Shown: piece by piece, positions 55,547-64,000 of the stretch
How positions within the stretch are numbered: the stretch's first letter is position 1
How the letters are laid out: each line of letters begins with the position of its first letter
Origin: Phascolarctobacterium faecium DSM 14760
GTDB taxonomy: Bacteria > Bacillota > Negativicutes > Acidaminococcales > Acidaminococcaceae
DNA: 64,000 bases
Direction: 5' to 3'
Assembly: GCF_003269275.1 (NCBI RefSeq)
Contig: NZ_QLTS01000001.1
Coordinates: 496,001 to 560,000 of the forward strand
Notes under the pieces: generated by a model
The model's database searches: none
Told to the model about the DNA's origin: nothing
Seen by the model: only the letters and a program-made list of their open reading frames with translations
Translations under genes and position numbers: made by a program

Positions 55547-56216
55547 AGCCAGCTCCTATACGATAACCGACGCCGCGTACAGTTTCTACCAATGCTCCTG
55601 CTTCGCCCAGTTTCAGCCGCAGCGTACGCACATGAACATCGACAGTACGTGTCTCGCCGGCAAAATCATAACCCCAGATATCAGTTAAAAGCTGTTCGCG
55701 CGTAAAAACCTGTCCCGGCCGCTCTAACAGCTTATGTAAAAGCTCAAATTCCTTAAATGTCAGAACTACCTCCTGACCACCGGCCATCACGCGGTGTTTA
55801 TCGATCTCCATTACCAACTCGCCGGCAGTAAGCCTGCTCTGCTTATCCTCCTGCTTATAACGCCGCAGTACGGCTTTGACCCGCGACACCATTTCCATCA
55901 TGCCGAAAGGTTTGGCTATATAATCATCAGCCCCATTATCAAGACCATGAACTTTGTCGAATTCTGAGCCTTTGGCTGTTGCCATGATCACCGGCACCTG
56001 TGCGGTCCGTTTATCGCTGCGCAGCCGCTTCAGCAGACTAAGGCCATCTTCACCCGGGAGCATGATGTCCAGCAGAATCAGAGTCGGCTTGCCGCATTCC
56101 AGCGCTTTGAACAACTCATCACCGCTGCCTACGCCCAGAGCTTTAAAACCAACTGACTGCAATGTATAAACTTCTAATTCACGAATATTAGGATCGTCCT
56201 CCACGCAAAAGATCAT
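55536..56216 (-). CDS. phoB: phosphate response regulator PhoB/PhoP
   Basis: A 226-residue OmpR-type regulator. Receiver domain with CVEDDPN, phospho-acceptor in LILLDIMLPGEDG and IAKPF; winged-helix DNA-binding domain with LTFKEFELLHKLLERPGQVFTREQLL and TVDVHVRTLRLKLG. The ATG at 56216 has AGGAGG 9 bases upstream and lies inside the 3' end of phoU, so it overlaps phoU by 29 bases. It should bind the repeats upstream of pstS. Confidence 0.94.
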   Translation of the reverse strand: MIFCVEDDPNIRELEVYTLQSVGFKALGVGSGDELFKALECGKPTLILLDIMLPGEDGLSLLKRLRSDKRTAQVPVIMATAKGSEFDKVHGLDNGADDYIAKPFGMMEMVSRVKAVLRRYKQEDKQSRLTAGELVMEIDKHRVMAGGQEVVLTFKEFELLHKLLERPGQVFTREQLLTDIWGYDFAGETRTVDVHVRTLRLKLGEAGALVETVRGVGYRIGAGYEK

Positions 56217-56868
56217 GCACAGTATCCTCCTCATGTGCTCCTGTAATCATAAACAGCACCCATTGGGAAATGTTTACCGCATGGTCGCCGATTTTTTCAA
56301 AATACTTGGCGATCATCAGGTAATCAATAGCCTGCTCTCCGCTATCCTGCGTGCTGCGTATGACCTGGATCAATTCTTTTTTTGCCCTGCTGAACAATTC
56401 GTCAACGACATCATCGTCACGCTCTACCTGCTGAGCCAGGCGCAGATCGCCCTTCACAAAAGCGTCCAGACTGGTACTGACCATCTTTTTCGCCGCTGTC
56501 GCCATTTGCTGCAAAAGCGTTGTATCGTAATCCCTGCCAAATTCAGCCTTGCCTAAAATCTCAGCAATATTGCCCGCCTGTTCGCCGATACGGCTCAAAT
56601 CCGTAATCATTTTCAGCGCCGCTGAAATCTGACGCAAATCAGAAGCGACAGGCTGCTGCTTCAAAAGCAGATTTATACAAATATTCTCTACTTCCCGCTC
56701 TTTTTCCTCTGTGCGTTTGCCTAAAATAATAATTTCTCTGTTCAAAGCATCATTATCTTCCTGCAAAGCCTGCATCACATGCTCCAAAGCATTCTCGCAC
56801 AAAGTGCCCATTACGATCAGTTCTGTGTTCAAAAGCTCCATCTGAGCCGCAAATCTGCTCCTTACCAT
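56188..56868 (-). CDS. phoU: phosphate signalling protein PhoU
   Basis: A 226-residue helical protein with two PhoU repeats (EVENICINLLLKQQPVASDLRQI and its second copy DYLMIAKYFEKIGDHAVNI). It links the Pst transporter to PhoR and restrains the regulon when phosphate is plentiful. It begins on the last base of pstB. Its 3' end contains the phoB start. Confidence 0.95.
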   Translation of the reverse strand: MVRSRFAAQMELLNTELIVMGTLCENALEHVMQALQEDNDALNREIIILGKRTEEKEREVENICINLLLKQQPVASDLRQISAALKMITDLSRIGEQAGNIAEILGKAEFGRDYDTTLLQQMATAAKKMVSTSLDAFVKGDLRLAQQVERDDDVVDELFSRAKKELIQVIRSTQDSGEQAIDYLMIAKYFEKIGDHAVNISQWVLFMITGAHEEDTVHDLLRGGRS

Positions 56869-57620
56869 CAGCCAAACCTCCCTGTAATATAATCTTCAGT
56901 CTTTTTCTCCTGCGGGTTCGAGAACAAACTATCAGTATCGTTGAACTCTACCACTTCACCCAAAAGAAAAAAGGCTGTTTTATCAGAAATACGCACCGCC
57001 TGCTGCATATTATGCGTTACAATCACGATAGTATAATTTTGCTTCAATTCCAATGCCAAATCTTCTATTTTCAGGGTCGAAATCGGGTCCAGTGCCGAAG
57101 TAGGCTCGTCCATTAACAAAACCTCCGGCTGTACCGCCAGCGCGCGGGCAATGCAGAGCCGCTGCTGCTGACCACCAGAAAAACTCAAAGCGCTTTTATC
57201 AAGCCTGTCCTTGACTTCATCCCAGATTGCCGCCTTACGCAAAGCCTCCTCCACCATATCATCCAGCTTAGCTTTGCCTTTGACGCCATGTGTTCGAGGT
57301 CCGAAAGCAATATTATCATACACACTCATCGGAAAAGGATTCGGCTTTTGAAAAACCATGCCCACACGTTTACGCAGCAAATTAACATCGTCATTGGCAT
57401 AAATGTCATCATTGTCCAGCAAAACCCTGCCTGTAATACGGCAGCCTTCGATAAGATCGTTCATTCTATTCAAAGATTTCAGCAGTGTTGATTTGCCACA
57501 GCCAGAAGGACCTATAAATGCAGTAATCTCTTTTTCCGGTATCCGCATATTGATATTTTTTAGCGCATGGAATTCACTGTAATATAAATCCAAAGTTTCA
57601 ATAGCTATTTTCGTATCCAT
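56868..57620 (-). CDS. pstB: phosphate ABC transporter ATP-binding protein PstB
   Basis: A 250-residue ABC ATPase. Walker A is [15 protein letters not shown], signature [17 protein letters not shown], Walker [18 protein letters not shown]-loop VTHNMQQA. Length and sequence are typical PstB. It follows pstA directly (one base between). Confidence 0.97.
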   Translation of the reverse strand: MDTKIAIETLDLYYSEFHALKNINMRIPEKEITAFIGPSGCGKSTLLKSLNRMNDLIEGCRITGRVLLDNDDIYANDDVNLLRKRVGMVFQKPNPFPMSVYDNIAFGPRTHGVKGKAKLDDMVEEALRKAAIWDEVKDRLDKSALSFSGGQQQRLCIARALAVQPEVLLMDEPTSALDPISTLKIEDLALELKQNYTIVIVTHNMQQAVRISDKTAFFLLGEVVEFNDTDSLFSNPQEKKTEDYITGRFG

Positions 57621-57621
57621 A

Positions 57622-58488
57622 TTATTTTCCCTTCATCAATTGTTTTGCCAGTCTGCTCGACAGAGCGTTGATAGCAACAACGATCACAACTAAAATTACA
57701 GCCGTCGCATAAGCCTGTTTCATGTACAAACCCTCGCTGGCCAGCACATACATATGTACTGCCAGAGTTCGTCCTGACGACAGCACCCCGTCAGGAAGTG
57801 CCGCCACCGTACCGGCTGTATAAATAAGCGCTGCCGTTTCGCCTACGATTCTGCCAATGGAAAGAATAACGCCCGCCAGAATACCGGGAACCGCTGAAGG
57901 CAGAACTACGGCAAAAACGGTCCGCAGCTTGCCTGCCCCTAAGCCATAACTGCCTTCACGGTAGCTGTCAGGGATCGCTTTTAATGCTTCTTCTGTCGTG
58001 CGCATGATAAGAGGTAAAATCATGATCGCAACAGTACAGGCGCCGGCAAGTAAGGAATAGCCCCATTTCAAATAAGTAACGAAGAACAGCATACCAAACA
58101 AACCATATACAATCGAAGGGATACCGGCAAGAGTATCAGCAGTTACACGTACCAAGCTTACCAGCCTGTTGCCGCGGCTGGCATATTCGACCAGATAGAC
58201 CGCCGCAAATATACCAAGCGGAGTCGCAATAGCCAGCGCCATTATTACCATCAGCACTGTATCAACCAAAGCAGGAAACAGAGAAACATTTTCTGAATTA
58301 TACTGCAAAGCAAACAAACCTGTTTCTATATTTGGCAGCCCCTGCCACAAAATATACCCCAGTAAAAAACTCAACACCATGAAAGTAATCAGCGCTGCAG
58401 CAATCACACAGCCCAGTAAAAACAACGACAGCGGATCGCGTCCGCATTCATGCAGCTTACGGTTAAGCTGCGCTTTTAAACCCGTCAT
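57622..58488 (-). CDS. pstA: phosphate ABC transporter permease PstA
   Basis: A 288-residue permease with about six membrane helices; the ABC-coupling loop is [24 protein letters not shown]. The pattern [11 protein letters not shown] is shared with PstC. Its ATG overlaps the pstC stop by 4 bases. Confidence 0.95.
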   Translation of the reverse strand: MTGLKAQLNRKLHECGRDPLSLFLLGCVIAAALITFMVLSFLLGYILWQGLPNIETGLFALQYNSENVSLFPALVDTVLMVIMALAIATPLGIFAAVYLVEYASRGNRLVSLVRVTADTLAGIPSIVYGLFGMLFFVTYLKWGYSLLAGACTVAIMILPLIMRTTEEALKAIPDSYREGSYGLGAGKLRTVFAVVLPSAVPGILAGVILSIGRIVGETAALIYTAGTVAALPDGVLSSGRTLAVHMYVLASEGLYMKQAYATAVILVVIVVAINALSSRLAKQLMKGK

Positions 58489-59339
58489 TGCTGCACCACC
58501 TTACCTTTCAGGTACGAAAAAGTCAAATTAATAATCAGGATAAATACAAACAGAACGACAGCCGTTGCAATCAACGCATCACGGTGCAGATCCGCAGCAT
58601 ATCCCATTTCAATGACAATATTTGTTGTCATCGTGCGCACGCCTTCTAAAATACCTATAGGCATTCTGGCCTGATTGCCTGCGACCATAATTACAGCCAT
58701 CGTCTCGCCGACGGCCCGTCCCATTCCCAGAATGATCGCCGCCATAATCCCCGACTTGGCAGCCGGCACGACTGTAAAAAATACACTGCGGACATGCCCT
58801 GCTCCTAAAGCCAGAGCCCCTTCATAATAACTGTCAGGCACCGCACGCAACGCGGCTTCAGCGACGCTGATCAGTGTCGGCAAAATCATCATGCCTAAAA
58901 GCAGTGAAGCCGTAAGCATACTGCTGCCGGTACCGCCGATATGTTCACGGATAAACGGGACCATCACTACCAGTCCGAAAAAACCATAGACAACTGAAGG
59001 AATACCAGCCAGCAATTCTACAGAAGGCTTCAGCACATTGTATATTTTCTCAGGACAGAAACGCGCCATAAAGACAGCCGTCAAAATCCCGACCGGAACT
59101 CCAACGACGATCGCTCCCAGCGTAACGTACAAGCTGCCCAGGATCATCGGCAGAATGCCGTAGACATCGTTGGCAGGACGCCATCTTTCTCCTAAGAAAA
59201 AATCTGCAGCGCCGATTTTGCCGATAGTCGGCAGCCCGTTGGCAAACAAAAACAGACAAATCATAGCTACTGTAGCGATAGAGGCACACGCCGCCAGCAG
59301 AAAAACAAACTTCATTATTTCTTCTTTACGCTTCTCCAT
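58485..59339 (-). CDS. pstC: phosphate ABC transporter permease PstC
   Basis: A 284-residue permease with about six membrane helices; coupling loop EAALRAVPDSYYEGALALGAGHVRS and GIPSVVYGFFG match PstC. It pairs with PstA as the membrane channel. GAGGGAG is just upstream of the ATG at 59339; an ATG at 59315 is an alternative start. Confidence 0.95.
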   Translation of the reverse strand: MEKRKEEIMKFVFLLAACASIATVAMICLFLFANGLPTIGKIGAADFFLGERWRPANDVYGILPMILGSLYVTLGAIVVGVPVGILTAVFMARFCPEKIYNVLKPSVELLAGIPSVVYGFFGLVVMVPFIREHIGGTGSSMLTASLLLGMMILPTLISVAEAALRAVPDSYYEGALALGAGHVRSVFFTVVPAAKSGIMAAIILGMGRAVGETMAVIMVAGNQARMPIGILEGVRTMTTNIVIEMGYAADLHRDALIATAVVLFVFILIINLTFSYLKGKVVQQ

Positions 59340-59359
59340 ACTCCCTCACATTATACAGG

Positions 59360-59381
59360 CGGCTGCCCCTAGAGGCAGCCG
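59360..59381 (-). other. stem-loop between pstS and pstC
   Basis: An 8-bp G+C-rich stem (59360-59367 with 59374-59381) without a T-run follows the pstS stop. It may protect the pstS part of the message so that more binding protein than permease is made, as in other binding-protein operons. This role is inference. Confidence 0.55.
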
Positions 59382-59409
59382 TTAGTTTACAGTGTTCAGT
59401 TTTATCTGC

Positions 59410-60297
59410 TTACAGTTTATTCCATTCAGTAATCTTGCCGGTAAAGATCGCTTCGACCTGTTCTTTTTTCAGATCGCCGACTTTATTATCTTTATTTACG
59501 ATTACCGCAATACCGTCAGTAGCGATAACAGTTGCTTTTAAGCCCTGTTCCAGCTCGCTCTTCTTCAAGTCGCGTGAAGCCATACCAATGTCACATATAC
59601 CGCTGACAGCAGATTTAACGCCGGTAGTGGAATCACTGCTCTGGATCTCGATATTAGCAGCCGGATTGATTTTCATATACGCTTCTTTCAGTTTCTCCAT
59701 TGCCGGAGTTATGGAAGACGAACCTGCTACAACTACTTTACCTGCCGGTTTGGTTCCTTTATAAGGCGCAGCTTTGTCATCGCCGATGCAGCCGGCCTTA
59801 GCTACTACCTCCTGGCCTTCTTTTGACATAATGAAAGCAACGAAATCCTGGGCAACTTCGCTCAAACCATCTTTCGTACAGATATTGAACGGACGGGCGA
59901 TTTTATAAGCACCGCTTTTTACATTGGCTGCACTTGCTTCTGCACCATCGATTTTCAGCGCTTTTACTGTATCATTTAAAGAGCCCAGTGAAATGTAGCC
60001 GATAGCGTCTTTATTACCGGCGACAGTAGTCATCATGACCGAAGTATTATTGGTAATGGCAGCATTATCAGTAGTATGGTCGATTTTTTTGCCGTCAGCA
60101 TCCTTCTTCTCAATACCGAACAATTCTATAAAGGCACCGCGTGTACCGCTTCCATCCTCACGGGAGATAACAACGATCTTACTGCCTGCTGCCGCATTAT
60201 CAGCCTTCTTTTCCGATTCACTGCTGCCGCAGCCGGTAAAAATAATCGTACTCATTGCTGCTAATAAAATACCTGCTGCTTTTTTGTTCATTTTCAT
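59410..60297 (-). CDS. pstS: phosphate-binding lipoprotein PstS
   Basis: A 295-residue periplasmic binding protein. The signal ends in IIFTGC (lipobox, C23). The phosphate-binding loops are seen in SREDGSGTRGAFIELFG, VVAGSSSITPAMEKLKEAY and SSDSTTGVKSAVSGICDIGMASRD. The ATG at 60297 has GGAGG 8 bases upstream. It is the first gene of the pst-pho operon and follows the Pho-box-like repeats. Confidence 0.95.
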   Translation of the reverse strand: MKMNKKAAGILLAAMSTIIFTGCGSSESEKKADNAAAGSKIVVISREDGSGTRGAFIELFGIEKKDADGKKIDHTTDNAAITNNTSVMMTTVAGNKDAIGYISLGSLNDTVKALKIDGAEASAANVKSGAYKIARPFNICTKDGLSEVAQDFVAFIMSKEGQEVVAKAGCIGDDKAAPYKGTKPAGKVVVAGSSSITPAMEKLKEAYMKINPAANIEIQSSDSTTGVKSAVSGICDIGMASRDLKKSELEQGLKATVIATDGIAVIVNKDNKVGDLKKEQVEAIFTGKITEWNKL

Positions 60298-60390
60298 CAC
60301 TATAGCCTCCAAAATTTTTATGATTTATTTTTAGTTTTCTGACTATGGCTATAGCATATCCCAGCAAAGTAAAATCCGTTAGCGCAGTTT

Positions 60391-60416
60391 TGTAAAATCA
60401 ATGTAAAGTTTGTAAA
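60391..60416 (-). promoter_or_regulatory. Pho-box-like repeats upstream of pstS
   Basis: On the minus strand three TTTACA hexamers (60411-60416, 60402-60407, 60391-60396) occur at 9- and 11-base steps, about one helix turn apart. They resemble the TT(A/T/C)ACA direct repeats bound by PhoP in Bacillus. They lie 94-120 bases before the pstS ATG. A consensus -35 is lacking downstream, fitting activator dependence. Confidence 0.72.
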
Positions 60417-60434
60417 ACGAACTGTTTTACAAAA

Positions 60435-60474
60435 AACAGCCTCCAACAAGTAATAAAACTTGTTGGAGGCTGTT
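60435..60474 (-). terminator. terminator after the exported paralog pair
   Basis: A 17-bp perfect stem (60435-60451 with 60458-60474), 6-base loop and a T-run, 11 bases after the stop at 60486. Confidence 0.88.
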
Positions 60475-60485
60475 AAAGATTATTT

Positions 60486-61064
60486 TTAAAGCGGAAGCTT
60501 GACTGAAATCGCTTCGCCAGCTCTGAACAGTATGGTATCTAACGCCTTCTGTGCAACTGATCCGCTGCCGATAAAGAAATAGTCAGTAGAATCTTCAGCT
60601 TTTATCAAATATTTTTTATTATAAAGTTCTTTATCATTCTTTAAATCCACGATCCGCAAAACCAGCCCGGTTTCCACATTTTTATCAAAATATATAAAAT
60701 TAAAATGTGTTTCTTTTGTAATGGGCTGCAGCTCGGTATAAACAAAATAATCTGCCCCGCAGCCATCAACCTGCGCCGTCAATTCTGCAAATGAAGCTTT
60801 TTCGAATGACTTTTCTTTGAAGTTTTCACCATAAGGTTCAGCATCGATTTCAAGATAAATTCCTTCGATTTTCTTCTGCAGCTTTTCCAATGCTATTTGG
60901 GTAAGCTTTTCATCATAACGTGTTCCGGCGATATTGTTAAACACCAAAAGCACGCTGCTTTTCTGTCGCAAGCTTTTAGCCGCTTCAGCTTCGCAGGCCG
61001 CAGTAAAAAATACAAATATCATTAAAAAGACCCCCATAAGCCTTTTATCAAAATATTTTTTCAT
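60486..61064 (-). CDS. exported protein of unknown function (paralog B)
   Basis: A 192-residue protein with a signal sequence (about 1-27; FFTAAC could be a lipobox). Its core SSVLLVFNNIAGTRYDEKLT, DYFVYTELQPI, GLVLRIVDLKNDKELYNKKYLIKAED and SVAQKAL matches the next upstream gene, so the two are paralogs. No catalytic motif is recognised. It starts 8 bases after its paralog's stop, and both share a terminator. Confidence 0.7.
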   Translation of the reverse strand: MKKYFDKRLMGVFLMIFVFFTAACEAEAAKSLRQKSSVLLVFNNIAGTRYDEKLTQIALEKLQKKIEGIYLEIDAEPYGENFKEKSFEKASFAELTAQVDGCGADYFVYTELQPITKETHFNFIYFDKNVETGLVLRIVDLKNDKELYNKKYLIKAEDSTDYFFIGSGSVAQKALDTILFRAGEAISVKLPL

Positions 61065-61072
61065 TATAGAAC

Positions 61073-61768
61073 CTATTTTTTATCAGCAGCTACCGCAACA
61101 GATTTTTCTTCCGGCAATCTGACAGTTAAAACAGAAGTGATCTGTTCGTTGATCTTATTCAGGGCTTTCATGGCAACCGATTTATTACCTATGCCGCCGA
61201 TCATTGTTCTGTCGGAAGCTTTCTCAGTAAACTTGCCATTATATAAATATTTACCATTTACCAAATCAATGATTTTCAATGGTACAGTAGTCGTTATATC
61301 TTTACCAACTGTAAAGAACGTCACTTTGTCTCTTGCTATAAACGGCTGCACTTCAATAAAAACGACATAATCAACATCTTCACCTTCAAAAGCATCAACT
61401 ATATCGGCTCTTTCAGCCGTAGTAATATCAACAATACCAACTTTGTTTAACTTTTCGATATATGGTTCACCATTGATATAAATATATTTATCATCATTGA
61501 TGCATTTTTCCAAATTGCCTAAAACCACTCCATCTACTTCGTCATTATAAGTAGTCTCGGCATTATTTACATAAAGCACAGCTACTTTAGGCATATTTTC
61601 CATTCTTTTGGCTTTTTCTGCCTGATATACCGGGTCGCTCTCCACCCTGATTTTTTCCATTCTTTCACGCATAGACACAGGAGCGTCAGCAGGTTCTGCA
61701 GCAAGTGCCGTAGCTGTGCTGAGTGCAAAGATCATAGTTAATAAATACAAAATTACTTTCTTCACCAT
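61073..61768 (-). CDS. exported protein of unknown function (paralog A)
   Basis: A 231-residue protein with a signal peptide (1-24, ending ALAAEP). Core blocks KVAVLYVNNAETTYNDEVDG, DYVVFIEVQPF, VPLKIIDLVNGKYLYNGKFTEKASDR and NKSVAMKALNKI are shared with paralog B. The alternation of strands resembles periplasmic lipoproteins that form small assembly structures, but no function can be named. The ATG at 61768 (GGTGGG upstream) is likely; GTG 3 bases later or an ATG at 61801 are alternatives. Confidence 0.7.
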   Translation of the reverse strand: MVKKVILYLLTMIFALSTATALAAEPADAPVSMRERMEKIRVESDPVYQAEKAKRMENMPKVAVLYVNNAETTYNDEVDGVVLGNLEKCINDDKYIYINGEPYIEKLNKVGIVDITTAERADIVDAFEGEDVDYVVFIEVQPFIARDKVTFFTVGKDITTTVPLKIIDLVNGKYLYNGKFTEKASDRTMIGGIGNKSVAMKALNKINEQITSVLTVRLPEEKSVAVAADKK

Positions 61769-61867
61769 TATCCCACCATTCTTATTTTTATGGACTTCCA
61801 TAAATTCTTTACTGTATCTGATAATTTATCACCTCTTAATTCTACAGGTAAAAAACTTCACCCAATT

Positions 61868-61896
61868 ATTATTCTTACAGCAAAAATACTATGCAA
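61868..61896 (-). promoter_or_regulatory. probable promoter of the exported paralog pair
   Basis: On the minus strand TTGCAT (61891-61896) and AATAAT (61868-61873) are 17 bases apart, about 100 bases before the ATG at 61768. The 337 bases between this gene and speE hold this promoter, AT-rich DNA and the speE terminator. Confidence 0.6.
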
Positions 61897-62040
61897 ATAC
61901 ACTTTAAAGTTTTGCTTGTATTTTTATAAATAAATCATAACACACATACATATATCCAGCAATACTGTTAAAATAAAATTACAAAAAAATAATCTTATCA
62001 CACATTTTTCAAACAAAGCCATCTATGTTATAAAATCACA

Positions 62041-62071
62041 AAGCGGCAACACAATAAATGTGTTGCCGCTT
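62041..62071 (-). terminator. terminator after speE
   Basis: A 13-bp perfect stem (62041-62053 with 62059-62071) with an ATAAA loop lies 35 bases after the speE stop. Confidence 0.82.
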
Positions 62072-62105
62072 TTGCAGACAAACCTGAATACCTTGTTACG
62101 AATCA

Positions 62106-62966
62106 TTAATCTTCTTTTTGAAGTTCTTCCTGTACATAATTAGGCAGAGCAAAAGCACCGAGATGTACCCCGGGATTATAATAACGATTTTGCAGCCCAA
62201 ATTCAGACCAGCGTTTAAAGTCAGCATCTTTCACTGGATCAAGACCTTTCGAAGCAAACCCGAACAACCAGTGTCCAGAAGAATAGGTAGGCATATAAAA
62301 TTGATAAACTGTTGCTATGGAAAATACCGAAGCAAGTTTTTTATGCGCCCGGCGCATTTCATACGCATATTCTTTATAGTAAGGTGATTCGTGCTGATTG
62401 ATCAAGATACCCTTATCATTCAGCGCCCGGTAGCAATTGCGGTAAAACTCGGTCGTAAAAAGACCTTCGCCAGGTCCAAGCGGATCTGTAGAATCGACGA
62501 GTATCAAATCATATGCACCCTCAGGCGCGTCTTGTACGAATTTTAACCCGTCGCCAAAAATCAGATTGATCCGCGGATCATTATCCAGCGCACAAGCAGT
62601 CTGTGGAAAATATTTCTGGCACAGACGTACGACACGTTCATCGATTTCGACCATATCTACCTGCTCTACTGTTTTAAAGCGGCAGACCTCACGTGCAGTA
62701 CCACCGTCACCGCCGCCAATGATCAAGACCTTTTTGATGTCCGGATTAACTGCCATCGGCACATTACTGATCATTTCATGATAAATAAATTCGTCCTTTT
62801 CGGTAATCATAATCAGCCCGTCTAAAGTGAAAAATTTACCAAAGGTTTCCGAATCAAAAAAGTCTATTTTCTGAAAGGGAGTCTGCTCGCTATATAATTG
62901 CTCTTTGACCAAAATCGAAAGTTTGGCGTCGGGAGCGTGAAATTCAGAAAACCATAAATCCAGCAT
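62106..62966 (-). CDS. speE: spermidine synthase
   Basis: A 286-residue aminopropyltransferase that joins putrescine with decarboxylated SAM. The SAM-type loop is VLIIGGGDGGTAREV, and the catalytic segment is LILVDSTDPLGPGEGLFTTEFY. Length is typical. It follows speD by 12 bases, so one transcript supplies both the donor and the transfer step. The C-terminus ends within a short helix after NYVQEEL. Confidence 0.95.
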   Translation of the reverse strand: MLDLWFSEFHAPDAKLSILVKEQLYSEQTPFQKIDFFDSETFGKFFTLDGLIMITEKDEFIYHEMISNVPMAVNPDIKKVLIIGGGDGGTAREVCRFKTVEQVDMVEIDERVVRLCQKYFPQTACALDNDPRINLIFGDGLKFVQDAPEGAYDLILVDSTDPLGPGEGLFTTEFYRNCYRALNDKGILINQHESPYYKEYAYEMRRAHKKLASVFSIATVYQFYMPTYSSGHWLFGFASKGLDPVKDADFKRWSEFGLQNRYYNPGVHLGAFALPNYVQEELQKED

Positions 62967-62978
62967 ACTTACTCCTCC

Positions 62979-63794
62979 TTAAAGATTGATGCGGTCCATA
63001 TTTTTACCGTAGAAGATCTCGTCCATTTCATGACGCAGCTTGGCCTCAATCCGTTTTACTTCGCCTGGATGCAGCTGTTCTTTGCTAAGCCCGAACAGAT
63101 AGTTATCAAGGTCGAAATCTTTGAGCTTACACTTGGTATGGAAAATATTTTCCTGATACACGTTCACGTCTATCATCTGGTAATGTTCCTTTACCAGCTC
63201 AGGGATATAATCTTGAATTGAAGTGATATTGTGATCTATAAACAGTTTATGTCCTGTAATATCACGCGTAAAACCACGCACACGGTAATCGATAGTCATA
63301 ATGTCGGTATCGAAACTGTGGATCAGATAATTAAGCGCTTTCAGCGGTGAGATCTCACCGCAGGTAGATACGTCGATATCGGCCCGAAAGGTACTGATAC
63401 CACCGATAGGGTTATATTCGGGATAGGTATGCACCGTGATATGGCTTTTATCTAGATGGGCTAAAACTGTTTCCGGTAAAGGGCCCGGAGCGGAACTGTT
63501 ATCTTCAGCACCAACGCTGTGCAGACAGCCTTCGGCAATGAGGATAGTGACACTGGCGCCCTGCGGCTCATAATCCTGCTTGGCGATGTTCAGAATGTTT
63601 GCTCCGATAATGTTGGAAACATTTGTTAAAATTTCCGTAAGACGGTCGGCATTATACTGCTCGTCGATATACTGCAGGTAAGCCTCCCTGTCTGCTACCG
63701 TCTTAGTGTAGCAAATGTCGTACATATTAAAGCTCAGGCTTTTCGTCAGATTATTGAAACCATGTAGCTTTAATCTCTTTACCTCTTTCTCCAA
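62979..63794 (-). CDS. speD: S-adenosylmethionine decarboxylase proenzyme, E. coli (SpeD) type
   Basis: A 271-residue pyruvoyl proenzyme. It reads very close to E. coli Spe[22 protein letters not shown] at the start, the self-cleavage site LDKSHI (Ser117 becomes pyruvoyl) and [19 protein letters not shown]. It makes the aminopropyl donor for SpeE. The only in-frame start near the ribosome site AAGGAG is a TTG at 63794, 13 bases away, so the start is uncertain. The short SpeH form is the one common in Firmicutes, so this long form is unusual. Confidence 0.94.
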   Translation of the reverse strand: MEKEVKRLKLHGFNNLTKSLSFNMYDICYTKTVADREAYLQYIDEQYNADRLTEILTNVSNIIGANILNIAKQDYEPQGASVTILIAEGCLHSVGAEDNSSAPGPLPETVLAHLDKSHITVHTYPEYNPIGGISTFRADIDVSTCGEISPLKALNYLIHSFDTDIMTIDYRVRGFTRDITGHKLFIDHNITSIQDYIPELVKEHYQMIDVNVYQENIFHTKCKLKDFDLDNYLFGLSKEQLHPGEVKRIEAKLRHEMDEIFYGKNMDRINL

Positions 63795-63895
63795 TTCAAC
63801 AAATCAGCTCCTTGTCACCAAATTTATTGCAAGTTTGCAATATGGATTATATTTATTATATAGGCAAACTCTGGCAAAAACAATAAAATAAAAAA

Positions 63896-63922
63896 ATACT
63901 TCCTACGTTACGTAGGAAGTAT
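63896..63922 (-). terminator. terminator after yajQ-like gene
   Basis: A 12-bp perfect stem (63896-63907 with 63911-63922) lies 11 bases after the stop at 63934, followed by TTTTTATTT on the minus strand. Confidence 0.85.
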
Positions 63923-63933
63923 CAAAATCCAGT

Positions 63934-64000
63934 TTAGCGCATATTGATGAATTGTAAATCTACGCCGAAGTCGCCTGCTTTCAGCATTTGGATAACAGCC
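63934..64000 (-). CDS. probable YajQ-family nucleotide-binding protein (3' end only)
   Basis: Only the last 21 codons are present: they read AVIQMLKAGDFGVDLQFINM plus Arg and stop. This is the usual C-terminus of YajQ/UPF0234 proteins, which bind nucleotides including cyclic-di-GMP. The fragment is too short to exclude other proteins. Confidence 0.55.
   Translation of the reverse strand, partial: AVIQMLKAGDFGVDLQFINMR

Noticed and set aside
1-64000. CRISPR arrays, insertion sequences, prophage, toxin-antitoxin or defence islands
   Set aside because: No regularly spaced repeats, transposase, integrase, phage structural genes or defence-type domains were found on reading the window.

Overview
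The window looks like chromosomal DNA of a low-to-medium GC Firmicute that has an outer membrane, most likely class Negativicutes (an Acidaminococcaceae/Phascolarctobacterium-like genome is my best guess, not proven). Support is a Firmicute-style gene order (yceD-rpmF-fapR-plsX-fab-rnc, tmcAL beside ackA, T-box leaders on pheST and thrS, KtrAB) together with a complete TonB-dependent outer-membrane receptor. No insertion sequence, prophage, CRISPR array or rRNA operon was seen. Most genes lie on the minus strand.

Layout. 1-1742: end of an Elp3-like radical SAM gene and a divergent marR-smr drug-efflux pair with a palindromic operator. 1746-10351 (minus): yceD, rpmF, fapR, plsX, fabH, fabD, fabG, acpP, fabK, fabF, rnc, i.e. 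type II fatty-acid synthesis under a FapR operator. 10418-12965: acetate kinase and divergent TmcAL, which uses acetate. 13025-14830: a coiled-coil protein, coaD, rsmD. 14891-16543: a DUF4127 protein. 16544-22248: tRNA-Pro, a DnaA-domain-I-like small protein, mscL, tyrS, brnQ, an alpha/beta hydrolase and a low-molecular-weight phosphatase. 22415-24341: diaminopropionate ammonia-lyase and a GNAT enzyme.

24409-31649 (minus) is a six-gene group-4 (Hyf/Hyc/Ech-like) membrane hydrogenase operon. Its small subunit is fused to a two-cluster ferredoxin, and its large subunit has an altered L2 motif at the very C-terminus with no cleavable tail. 31815-40470 (minus): an amidohydrolase, pheT-pheS with a T-box leader, an rRNA methyltransferase, KtrA-KtrB and an AEC carrier. 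40666-41760: a secreted M48 protease. 41858-45657 (minus): rplT-rpmI-infC (infC starts at AUU and has a leader attenuator), ferritin with a PerR/Fur-like box, and thrS with a T-box leader.

46061-47650 is a second DUF4127 gene. It is followed by an Lrp regulator and a frameshifted LysE exporter. 48947-53706 (minus) holds a hybrid histidine kinase with two periplasmic solute-binding domains directly upstream of a TonB-dependent receptor. 53885-60297 (minus) is a complete phosphate regulon, pstS-pstC-pstA-pstB-phoU-phoB-phoR, with Pho-box-like repeats. 60486-61768 (minus) encodes two paralogous exported proteins of unknown function. 62106-63794 (minus) is speD-speE for spermidine synthesis, and the last bases hold the 3' end of a probable yajQ gene.

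The most unusual parts are the hydrogenase operon, the sensor/receptor pair, the exported paralog pair and the two DUF4127 genes. I saw no clearly unprecedented defence or mobile system.
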